Below, piece by piece: positions 50,711 through 57,625 of a stretch of DNA of 64,000 nt. Under the pieces are notes generated by a model. It had not been told where the DNA came from and made no database searches. It was given only the letters and a program-made list of their open reading frames with translations. Source of the stretch: JAMLJG01 sp035327585 (GTDB lineage: Bacteria; Verrucomicrobiota; Kiritimatiellia; CAIVKH01); the NCBI GenBank assembly GCA_035327585.1, contig DAOLDD010000007.1:1-64000 (forward strand), in the 5' to 3' direction. A program made the translations under genes and the position numbers. Position 1 is the first letter of the stretch. Each line of letters begins with the position of its first letter.

Positions 50711-52095
50711 AACGACACCGTATCGCCCTGCTTGGGCAGCGCCACATTCGCATGTCCCTCGGCGCGCAGGCGCGTCGCGAGCGCCTCGCGCTGGTCGGCC
50801 TCGCCGTGGACGAGGAAGATTTTGCCCGGCTTCACCTTGTTCGCGTAACGCGCGAGGTCATCCACGTCCGCGTGTCCGCTGAAGGCGTCCAGCTTCACGA
50901 CCTCGGCGCGGCGCGTGAAGAAGTCGCCGAAGATGCGGACCTTCGTCTCGCCCTCCTCCAGCCGGCGGCCCAGCGTGTAGGACGCCTGGTAGCCGACGAG
51001 CACGATGCTGTTCTTCGGGTTTTCCACGCCGTGTTTGAGATGGTGCAGGATGCGGCCGTGCTCGCACATGCCGGAGGCGGCGATCACGATGCAGGGCTCC
51101 TTCGAGGCGGTGATGGCCTTCGAGTCATTGGCGGTGATCGCGGGGCGGACCCAGTCGGGGCAGGTCAGGCAGCCGAGCGAGGAGTAGAGTTTGCGACTGT
51201 CCTCGTCGAGGTAGTCGGGGTGCTTGTCGAAGACCTCCGTGATGGCGGTGGCCATCGGACTGTCGAGGTAGATCGGGGTGCGCGGCAGGCGGCCTTGAAG
51301 GATGAGCGAATTGAGGTGATAGACGATTTCTTGCGCGCGCTCGAGAGCGAAGGAGGGAATGAGCACCTTGCCGCCGCGTTCGAGCGTGCGTTTGGCGACG
51401 GCGAGCAACTGTTCTTCCGCCTGCGCCGCGTCGTCGTGGTGGCGATTGCCGTAGGTGGATTCAAGCACGAGCGCGTCCACCGGTTCCATGTATTCGGGGT
51501 CGCGGATCAGGGGCAGGCCGAAGCGGCCGAGGTCCACGGCGTAGCCGACGCGCAGCGTGCGGGCGCCGTCGTGCAGTTCGAAGACCGTGAGGGCGGAACC
51601 GAGGATGTGACCAGCGTCGAGCTGGATGAAGGCGACGCCGGGGGCGAGTTCGACGCGCTCGTGATATTCGTGCGGTTTCAGCAGCGGCAGGACGCGCTCG
51701 GCGTCGGCGCGGGTGTAGAGCGGCACGATGGGCGGCATCCCCTTGCGGTTCGTCTTCTGGTTCAGGTAGGCGGCGTCGGATTCCTGGATGAACGCCGAGT
51801 CGCGCAGCATGATCGGCGCGAGGGCGGCCGTGGCGCGCGTCGTGTGGATCGGCCCGTCATAGCCCTGCGCGACCCACCAGGGCAGCCGGCCGCAGTGATC
51901 GATGTGGGCGTGCGAGAGGACGACGTGCTGGATGGTGGACGGTTTAACCGCGAGTTCGCGATTCAGCGCATCGGACTCGGCGCGGCGGCCCTGGAAAAGG
52001 CCGACATCGCGGACGATGCGGCAGCCGGGCGACTCGATGAGGTGCATGGAGCCGGTCACGGTGTCGGTGCCGCCGAGGAAGTGGAGATTGATCAT
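50707..52095 (-). CDS. MBL-fold beta-CASP RNA exonuclease-like protein
   Basis: A 462-residue metallo-beta-lactamase/beta-CASP protein of the CPSF73-like type (YSH1 group) that processes or degrades RNA. It starts MINLHFLGGTDTVTGSMHLIE, has the metal motif LSHAHIDHCGRLP near residue 62 and, later, VLESTYGNRHH, the beta-CASP insert with KVLIPSFALERAQEI, SGMCEHGRI and SGHADVDDL. It is the first gene of an operon with era, which fits a role in RNA maturation. Confidence 0.9.
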   Translation of the reverse strand: MINLHFLGGTDTVTGSMHLIESPGCRIVRDVGLFQGRRAESDALNRELAVKPSTIQHVVLSHAHIDHCGRLPWWVAQGYDGPIHTTRATAALAPIMLRDSAFIQESDAAYLNQKTNRKGMPPIVPLYTRADAERVLPLLKPHEYHERVELAPGVAFIQLDAGHILGSALTVFELHDGARTLRVGYAVDLGRFGLPLIRDPEYMEPVDALVLESTYGNRHHDDAAQAEEQLLAVAKRTLERGGKVLIPSFALERAQEIVYHLNSLILQGRLPRTPIYLDSPMATAITEVFDKHPDYLDEDSRKLYSSLGCLTCPDWVRPAITANDSKAITASKEPCIVIAASGMCEHGRILHHLKHGVENPKNSIVLVGYQASYTLGRRLEEGETKVRIFGDFFTRRAEVVKLDAFSGHADVDDLARYANKVKPGKIFLVHGEADQREALATRLRAEGHANVALPKQGDTVSL

Positions 52096-52115
52096 GCTTG
52101 GGGAGGAGTGGAGTC

Positions 52116-52163
52116 GGGATTGAGGATTTGGATTGGGAATTCAGATTTCGGATTTCGGATTTT
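52116..52163. repeat. Word-like repeat (ggatttcggattt) upstream of the nth-like gene
   Basis: A run of variants of gatttcggattt: attgaggatttggattggga, then agatttcggatttcggattt. This kind of ggatttcggattt tract occurs as an intergenic repeat in many bacteria. It lies between divergent genes and may hold their promoters, but no clear -10/-35 pair is seen. Confidence 0.6.
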
Positions 52164-52189
52164 CTGTTCCGCGTGGCATCATACCCGCG

Positions 52190-52870
52190 ATGCGTCGGTC
52201 CGCCAGTTCCAATCCGCCGTTGCGTGCGGTTTATCGTGCGCTGCTCCGCCATTTCGGCCCGCAGGGGTGGTGGCCGGGCCGCGGACGTTTCGAGATGATG
52301 GTGGGCGCGATCCTGGTGCAGAACACGGCGTGGTCCAATGTGGAGCGCGCCATCGCGGAGTTGCGTCGGCGGCGGGTTCTTTCACCGCGCGCGCTGCACG
52401 CGGCGCCATTGCGGTCGCTCGCGCGCTGGATCCGGCCGGCGGGCACGCACACAGTGAAGGCGCGGCGGCTGCGGGCGTTCACGGACTGGCTGTGGCGCAT
52501 GCATGGCGGTTCGGTCGACCGGATGTTCCGGACGCCGACGGAGCGCCTGCGCGCGGAGTTGCTCGCGATCCACGGCATCGGGCCAGAAACCGCGGATTGC
52601 ATTTTGCTCTACGCGGGCGGACGCCCGGTATTCGTGGTGGACGCCTACACCCGGCGCGTGCTGGAGCGCCACGGCTGGCTCGCGGGGAGACCGGCCTACG
52701 ACGCCGTGGCGGCGCTGTTCACCCGCGCGCTGCCTTGGGACGCAGCCTTGTTCAACGAATACCACGCGCTCCTCGTCGCGGTGGGAAAAACGTTCTGCCG
52801 TGCGACGCCACGCTGCGATACCTGCCCGCTGAATCGCTGGCACAGAACCGGCACACTAATTGCCCTTTGA
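52190..52870 (+). CDS. Endonuclease III domain DNA glycosylase
   Basis: A 226-residue helix-hairpin-helix base-excision glycosylase. It has VGAILVQNTAWSNVERAI, the helix-hairpin-helix LLAIHGIGPETADCILLYA with the catalytic region YAGGRPVFVVDAYTRRVL (Asp after VV), and a C-terminal iron-sulfur loop. In that loop only three cysteines are seen in the usual window (FCRATPRCDTCPL), so a fourth ligand must lie elsewhere, as in some Nth relatives. It resembles the uncharacterised endonuclease III domain group more than classic Nth. The start MRRSASSNPPL was chosen because upstream DNA is repeat. Confidence 0.85.
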   Translation: MRRSASSNPPLRAVYRALLRHFGPQGWWPGRGRFEMMVGAILVQNTAWSNVERAIAELRRRRVLSPRALHAAPLRSLARWIRPAGTHTVKARRLRAFTDWLWRMHGGSVDRMFRTPTERLRAELLAIHGIGPETADCILLYAGGRPVFVVDAYTRRVLERHGWLAGRPAYDAVAALFTRALPWDAALFNEYHALLVAVGKTFCRATPRCDTCPLNRWHRTGTLIAL

Positions 52871-52928
52871 TGTGCGTTGCAGCCGCGCCGCTGATCAAGT
52901 AGGTTCACCCAAGGATCAGCGGAATATT

Positions 52929-53165
52929 ATGCCAACGGTCATACGAATCGGACCTTATCGCTTTTTCTTCTATTCCAGCGACGGACGTGAACCGCGTCAC
53001 ATTCATGTTGAACGCGATGATGCGAAGGCAAAGTATTGGCTTGATCCAGTTCGCCTTGATCGGGGAAATGGCTTTTCCGGTGGTGAGTTAAACCGCATAC
53101 AGAAGCTCGTCGAAGACCACATTGATCTCATGAGGAGAAGTTGGGATGAGTACTTTGGTCGTTGA
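52929..53165 (+). CDS. DUF4160 protein, toxin-antitoxin-like pair
   Basis: A 78-residue protein with MPTVIRIGPYRFFFYSSDGREPRHIHVERDD, the DUF4160 signature, and a helical end (LVEDHIDLMRRSWDEYFGR). DUF4160/DUF2442 pairs are widely regarded as putative type II toxin-antitoxin modules, with DUF4160 the likely toxin. It overlaps the DUF2442 gene by 20 bases. An imperfect -35/-10 candidate (ttgcag/taggtt) lies upstream. Confidence 0.8.
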   Translation: MPTVIRIGPYRFFFYSSDGREPRHIHVERDDAKAKYWLDPVRLDRGNGFSGGELNRIQKLVEDHIDLMRRSWDEYFGR

Positions 53166-53442
53166 TAGCGAATCCATGCGGGCGAAATGCGTCTCCGTAA
53201 ACGACGAGAGTCTCGTGGTTGAGTTGACGGACGGAAGGACGATTTCCGCACCGCTGGCATGGTATCCCCGTCTTCTTCACGGGACTGCAAAAGAGCGCAA
53301 CACATGGCGGCTGATCGGAAGCGGCGATGGAATACACTGGCCGGACTTGGATGAAGATATCAGCATTGCCGGACTTGTTGCCGGCCACCCATCGGGCGAA
53401 TCAGCCGACTCTCTTGCTCGATGGCTGAAAACGCGAGGATAG
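53146..53442 (+). CDS. DUF2442 protein, toxin-antitoxin-like pair
   Basis: A 98-residue protein with the DUF2442 pattern VELTDGRTISAPLAWYPRLLHGT, then NTWRLIGSGDGIHWPDLDEDIS. It is the putative antitoxin partner of the DUF4160 gene it overlaps. The role is by association of families; neither protein has an experimentally certain function that I can read from sequence. Confidence 0.82.
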   Translation: MSTLVVDSESMRAKCVSVNDESLVVELTDGRTISAPLAWYPRLLHGTAKERNTWRLIGSGDGIHWPDLDEDISIAGLVAGHPSGESADSLARWLKTRG

Positions 53443-53512
53443 CCTTACTATCCGCTCACGCTGAATTTCGATGCGACCGTGCGTTCCTGCACGTGGGGTC
53501 GACCCGGAAAAT

Positions 53513-53851
53513 ATGTACAGGGCACTTTTAGTAATGCTGGCTTTGGGCATTTCGGGCTGTGCGACGGTGAATCCGCCGGCCGCCACGCAACCTCCACAGG
53601 AAATGGCCCCTGGCGGCGAAATCGTGCGGGTGAACGCGTCGTCGGGGTATGTGGTGGCGGAATGTTCCGTCTTGCCTTCCGGGGGAGAAGAGGCCACGGT
53701 GATTCGAGGAAGTCAGGCGGTCGGCCGCATCCGGTTCACCGGACAGGCGCGTCCGCCGTATGCGGTGGCTGATATTCTCGCGGGACGGCCGCTGGCGGGT
53801 GACCGCTGGCGAATGACGGACGAGCCCGGGACGGCGCCGCGGGAGCAATAG
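53513..53851 (+). CDS. Small lipoprotein of unknown function
   Basis: A 112-residue protein with a lipoprotein signal MYRALLVMLALGISGC and a short mature part rich in beta-type residues (GEIVRVNASSGYVVAECSVL, AVGRIRFTGQARPPYAVADI). I recognise no family. It ends 4 bases before tatA, so the two may be cotranscribed. The upstream in-frame ATG at 53471 would place the signal in the interior. Confidence 0.65.
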   Translation: MYRALLVMLALGISGCATVNPPAATQPPQEMAPGGEIVRVNASSGYVVAECSVLPSGGEEATVIRGSQAVGRIRFTGQARPPYAVADILAGRPLAGDRWRMTDEPGTAPREQ

Positions 53852-53855
53852 GCAC

Positions 53856-54068
53856 ATGATGACGCTCGCGCAGTTTGTCCAGAACATCGGGCCGACGCAG
53901 GTCCTGGTCATTTTGATCATCCTCATCCTGCTGTTCGGCTCCAAGAAGATCCCCGATCTCGCCCGGTCGCTGGGCAAGAGCCTCGGCGAATTCAAGAAGG
54001 GCCGGGAAGAAGGCAACCGCGACGACGAGGCGACGAAAGCCGGCAAAAACGGCGCGGACAAGGAATAG
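53856..54068 (+). CDS. tatA: Twin-arginine translocase subunit TatA/E
   Basis: Forms the protein-conducting pore of the Tat pathway for folded, cofactor-containing proteins. The 70-residue protein has one helix (VLVILIILILLF), the conserved FGSKKIPDLARSLGKSLGEF amphipathic region and a charged tail. No TatB or TatC gene lies near it. The ATG doublet gives a one-codon uncertainty about the start. Confidence 0.92.
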   Translation: MMTLAQFVQNIGPTQVLVILIILILLFGSKKIPDLARSLGKSLGEFKKGREEGNRDDEATKAGKNGADKE

Positions 54069-54075
54069 CGCCGCA

Positions 54076-55248
54076 CTATTCAGGGATGCCGGGCAACTCA
54101 ACCGCATCGGCTTCCGGCACGAACGCCGGCGGGGTTTCGTCCCGGCGATCCACGAAATCGATGAATCGCCCCTGCGTACGGATGGGGTCAAAATCCGTGC
54201 TCTGCGTCCACGCGAGTACGAATGGGTGCCCGAATTTTTGCGCGGCTTGTTTCAGCACATCGACCGATTCATCGACTGAATTGCGGTGGGCGTGGCATAC
54301 GGCGAGATTGTAGAACGCAACCGAGTTGTTGGGATCAGCCCGGAGCACTTCCCGGAAAATCGCAAGAGCGCCCGCGTAGTCCCGCACGGCCAGATAGGCG
54401 ACGCCCAGGTTGTTCTGCACCGCGAGATCCTCGCGATTCATCGAGGCGAGCCGACGCAGGTGGGTGATCGCCTCCTGCGGCTGTTTGAGTTCGTTGAGCG
54501 CCGAGGCGGCGATCTGGTGGCCGGCCGCCGAATAGGGATCGCCCTCAAGGGCCCAGCGCGCGGCAATCAAGGCCTCATCCGGCCGCTGCGACGCGAGCAG
54601 CGTATCCGCGAGCCGGACGCGGGCTTCCACGCGTTCCGGGTCCCGCGCGAGCACGGCGCGCCACGCGAGTTCCGCGTCGGCATGTTGCTGCTTTCGTTCG
54701 AGGAGTCGCGCATTCAGCTCGCGCGCCTGCTGGTGTTCCGGCGCGAGTTCCAGCGCCTTGCGGAGGCGGTCTTCCAGCATCGGCAAATTGTCCCCGGAGA
54801 TCATGGCCGCGGCTTCGCGCACGAGCACCTGCGCGCGTTTCCAGTCCTTGATTTCATCACCGAGCGGACGCTGATCCGGCCGCGGGGCAACGGGTGCAGA
54901 CAGGACCGGTCCCGGCGCGGCGACGGCCACGGGAGCGGATGCGACGGGGGAACGGCTCCGGGCCTTGAGCGTGAAATAAACCAGGATGACCCCGTAGACC
55001 AGCACGACGAGCAGGAGGCCGATCCACAAGAGCTTGTTGACCAGCGCGGCGCGACCATGGTGCTCACCCCGGCGTCGGCGCAAGCGGACCCGATGATCCG
55101 GATGCATGCGCGGACCGGTGCCGGATGCCGCCTGCCGGTAGGCGCGGGAGGCGTCCGGCGGGACGGAGTTTCCATTTGACGAGGAACGACGGCGCGCGAG
55201 CGGGGGCGGTTCCGACGAGTGATAGAGGTCTTTATTTCCCGAATCCAC
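54076..55248 (-). CDS. TPR membrane protein
   Basis: A 390-residue protein: a basic N-terminal part, one membrane helix at about 70-92 (LLWIGLLLVVLVYGVILVYF), a Pro/Ala linker, then TPR repeats from about 180 to 340 (AELAWRAVLARDPERVEARVRLADTL, EDLAVQNNLGVAYLAVRDYAGALAIFREVL in outline). The GTG start lies only 7 bases after a promoter candidate; an ATG at 55107 (343 residues) is a fair alternative. It is convergent with tatA. Function unknown. Confidence 0.65.
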   Translation of the reverse strand: MDSGNKDLYHSSEPPPLARRRSSSNGNSVPPDASRAYRQAASGTGPRMHPDHRVRLRRRRGEHHGRAALVNKLLWIGLLLVVLVYGVILVYFTLKARSRSPVASAPVAVAAPGPVLSAPVAPRPDQRPLGDEIKDWKRAQVLVREAAAMISGDNLPMLEDRLRKALELAPEHQQARELNARLLERKQQHADAELAWRAVLARDPERVEARVRLADTLLASQRPDEALIAARWALEGDPYSAAGHQIAASALNELKQPQEAITHLRRLASMNREDLAVQNNLGVAYLAVRDYAGALAIFREVLRADPNNSVAFYNLAVCHAHRNSVDESVDVLKQAAQKFGHPFVLAWTQSTDFDPIRTQGRFIDFVDRRDETPPAFVPEADAVELPGIPE

Positions 55249-55254
55249 GGAGTA

Positions 55255-55283
55255 GAACTAGCGGCGCGCCGTCACAAGGTCAA
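55255..55283 (-). promoter_or_regulatory. Candidate promoter of the TPR membrane protein gene
   Basis: On the minus strand TTGACC and TAGTTC are separated by 17 bases. The transcript would begin about at the GTG start, implying a leaderless mRNA or a later start codon. Confidence 0.45.
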
Positions 55284-55315
55284 GCACCCCACGGGGCGAA
55301 TTGAATGAATCCTGC

Positions 55316-56485
55316 TCATTCCCGCGGCGACTCGGGAGCGGGCCGCGCATCCGGGTCGAGCGCGAGCAATTCCGTCCAGAGGGCCTCCGCGAGATGCGGG
55401 GATCCGGTTTCGACGTAGGCTTGCGCGAGGGTCCGGCCGATTTCCACCCGGGCGCTGACCGGGAGTTCGCGCGCGCGTTCCCAGGCGCGTTCGAGCACTA
55501 CGCATGCATCGTTCCAGCGTCCGGTCTTGCCGAGCAGATGGCCCTGGGTGTGGAGCGCGCGCGGGTTCGAGGGCTCAAGGAGCACGGCGCGGCGGGCGAG
55601 CGCGAGCGCTTCGTCCAACGCGCGGTCCTCGCTGGCGAGCAGGAACGCGAGATTGTTGGCGGCGCGCACATGGCGATCGTCCTTTGCCAGGGCCGCGCGA
55701 AACAGGCGCTCCGCCTCCCCCGGGCGGCCACGGTTCAACGCGCGCACGCCAAAGGAGGTGGCCAGGTCGGCGTTGTCGGGGTCGAGCTCGAACGCGCGGG
55801 CCGCGAGGGCGTCGCCGCGGCCGAGTTCCCCGTTGGCATCGTGATAGCGCACGAGGCTGGCGTATTCCGGACTGCGCAGCGGCCACGTGGCGCGATGAGG
55901 CGGAATGGCGATCATCATCCAGTTGCGGAGTTCGGCCCAGGCGCCGAGGAAGGCCAGGCGTTCCATCGTCCACTCGCCGCCGCCCGACCGCGTGCCCCGC
56001 ACCCTGTCGTCGGATACATCGGTCACCGCGATGAAGTGGCGCGTGCGGGCGGCTCCGGAGCCGACGCGCACCTGGACGATCACAGGGCAATCGGCCAGCA
56101 GGCGCGATTCCAGTTCCCGCCAACTGCCGTAGGACGCGTGCGTCCAGAGCCCCGCACCCGGCAGCACGGCGAGCAGGGACTCCTCCACGGAATAGCCCGC
56201 TTTGCGCTGCGCATCCACGCCCGCCTGCAACGCGCGCCGATCGACCTCCAGCAGCCAGTAGTCCGCCAGCCAGCCCGCCAGCCAGCGGCCATCGTCGGAG
56301 CGGACCGTGCGGGCACGATTTGGAAAACGCTGTTCGAGAAGTTCAGCCGCGGTGGGCGCGGGCGGCGGCGGCGACGGTGGAGTCGGCGAGGTGGCGCACC
56401 CCGTCGCGGCAAGTACGAGGAGGACCAGTCCCGCGAGTGCGCGGCGAAGCCGGTCAGCGGATGAGCCGGAGGCGATCCGTGACAT
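55316..56485 (-). CDS. TPR lipoprotein with a degenerate C39-peptidase-like domain
   Basis: A 389-residue protein with a lipoprotein signal (LAGLVLLVLAATGC). A C39-like papain fold is suggested by SYGSWRELESRLLADCPVIVQVRVGSGAARTRHFIAV, but the usual catalytic cysteine near the N-terminus is missing, so it is probably inactive. TPR helices follow (LATSFGVRALNRGRPGEAERLFRAAL, NNLAFLLASEDRALDEALAL in outline). It overlaps the BON gene by 32 bases. Role unknown, perhaps binding of peptides or scaffolding in the periplasm. Confidence 0.65.
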   Translation of the reverse strand: MSRIASGSSADRLRRALAGLVLLVLAATGCATSPTPPSPPPPAPTAAELLEQRFPNRARTVRSDDGRWLAGWLADYWLLEVDRRALQAGVDAQRKAGYSVEESLLAVLPGAGLWTHASYGSWRELESRLLADCPVIVQVRVGSGAARTRHFIAVTDVSDDRVRGTRSGGGEWTMERLAFLGAWAELRNWMMIAIPPHRATWPLRSPEYASLVRYHDANGELGRGDALAARAFELDPDNADLATSFGVRALNRGRPGEAERLFRAALAKDDRHVRAANNLAFLLASEDRALDEALALARRAVLLEPSNPRALHTQGHLLGKTGRWNDACVVLERAWERARELPVSARVEIGRTLAQAYVETGSPHLAEALWTELLALDPDARPAPESPRE

Positions 56486-56777
56486 CGCTCACTCCCGGCG
56501 TACCGCGCACCACGCCGAGCACGCGCATACGTTCAGCTTCGCTGCTCACGGTCCCGTGGAGAATCACGCGGCCCCCGTCGACCTCGACCCGGTACAACCC
56601 CTGCTGCGTCAGGGGGTCCATGGCGAGGCGCTGGGCCACCTGCGCGCGCAAATCGCTTTCCGCCGACGGGAATTCATCGGTCACCAGCGTGGCGCAACCA
56701 GCCGCGGCACCGAGGCCCAACACCACGAGCACCGCGCACGCGGTCCTCCATCCGGCCTGTCTGTTTTTTTGTTTCAT
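56454..56777 (-). CDS. BON-domain lipoprotein
   Basis: A 107-residue protein with a lipoprotein signal (ACAVLVVLGLGAAAGC) and one BON domain (SDLRAQVAQRLAMDPLTQ, YRVEVDGGRVILHGTVSSEAE, VRGTPGVSDVTDRLRL). BON domains bind phospholipids and help keep the outer membrane intact. The gene is divergent from sod and is first in a minus-strand pair with the TPR lipoprotein. Confidence 0.85.
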   Translation of the reverse strand: MKQKNRQAGWRTACAVLVVLGLGAAAGCATLVTDEFPSAESDLRAQVAQRLAMDPLTQQGLYRVEVDGGRVILHGTVSSEAERMRVLGVVRGTPGVSDVTDRLRLIR

Positions 56778-56801
56778 CAGCCCATCCGTTTAGCGGGTCA
56801 C

Positions 56802-56829
56802 TGGACAAGCACACATGGTGCGGTATAGT
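56802..56829 (+). promoter_or_regulatory. Candidate promoter of the superoxide dismutase gene
   Basis: TGGACA (56802-56807), a 16-base spacer and TATAGT (56824-56829) lie 32 bases before the ATG. Both boxes are close to consensus. Confidence 0.5.
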
Positions 56830-56861
56830 TTTAAAGTTTCAACCCTTAAGGAGGAGTGTAC

Positions 56862-57488
56862 ATGTCCCATAGTCTGCCCGCCCTGCCCTATCCCGCCAAC
56901 AGCCTGGAGCCGTTCATCGACGAGCAAACCATGCTGATCCACCACGGCAAGCACCACGCCGCCTACGTGAACAACCTCAATGCCGCGTTGGAAAAATACC
57001 CGGACCTGCAAGGCAAGTCCATTGAGGCCCTGATCGGCGACCTGAACGCGGTGCCCGCGGACATCCGCGGCGCGGTCCGCAACAACGGCGGCGGCCACTG
57101 GAATCACACGTTCTTCTGGAACCTGCTGAAGAAGAACGACGGCGGGCAGCCGTCCGGCGCCCTCGGCGCGGCCATCCAGAAGTCTTTCGGCTCGCTCGAC
57201 GCCTTTAAGGAGCAATTCGCCAAGGCGGGCGCGACGCGCTTCGGTTCCGGCTGGGCCTGGCTCTGCGTGAAGGCGGACAAGAGCCTTTGCGTCTGCTCGA
57301 CGCCGAACCAGGACAACCCCCTCATGACCGGCGTCGCGGAGTGCCCCGGCACGCCGATCCTCGGCCTGGACGTCTGGGAACACGCCTACTACCTCAAGTA
57401 TCAGAACCGCCGCCCCGACTACATCGCGGCGTTCTGGAACGTGGTGAACTGGAGCGCGGTCGAAGCCCTCTACGCGCAGTCGGCCTGA
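56862..57488 (+). CDS. sodB: Superoxide dismutase, Fe/Mn family
   Basis: Converts superoxide to oxygen and hydrogen peroxide. The 208-residue protein has the metal ligands in HHGKHHAAYVNNLNAAL, GGGHWNHTFFW and DVWEHAYYLKYQNRRPDY, spaced as in Fe/Mn enzymes. An AAGGAGGAG ribosome binding site decides the ATG over a GTG two codons upstream. Fe versus Mn preference cannot be fixed by eye. It is a single-gene unit closed by a strong terminator. Confidence 0.96.
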   Translation: MSHSLPALPYPANSLEPFIDEQTMLIHHGKHHAAYVNNLNAALEKYPDLQGKSIEALIGDLNAVPADIRGAVRNNGGGHWNHTFFWNLLKKNDGGQPSGALGAAIQKSFGSLDAFKEQFAKAGATRFGSGWAWLCVKADKSLCVCSTPNQDNPLMTGVAECPGTPILGLDVWEHAYYLKYQNRRPDYIAAFWNVVNWSAVEALYAQSA

Positions 57489-57513
57489 TTCGTCACCCCA
57501 TCGCGACCACGCG

Positions 57514-57553
57514 AGCGCCCCGGCCTTCCCAGGGAGGTCGGGGCGCTTTTTTT
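57514..57553 (+). terminator. Rho-independent terminator after sodB
   Basis: agcgccccggcct (57514-57526) pairs with aggtcggggcgct (57535-57547) with one mismatch, and is followed by a T-run to 57553. It is the clearest intrinsic terminator in the window. Confidence 0.85.
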
Positions 57554-57625
57554 ACCTTCCTCGCCCCATTTCCAGTGGCCAATCCCGCTCGCGGAGGGTA
57601 GATTTGTCGAAGAAATTATCACCAT

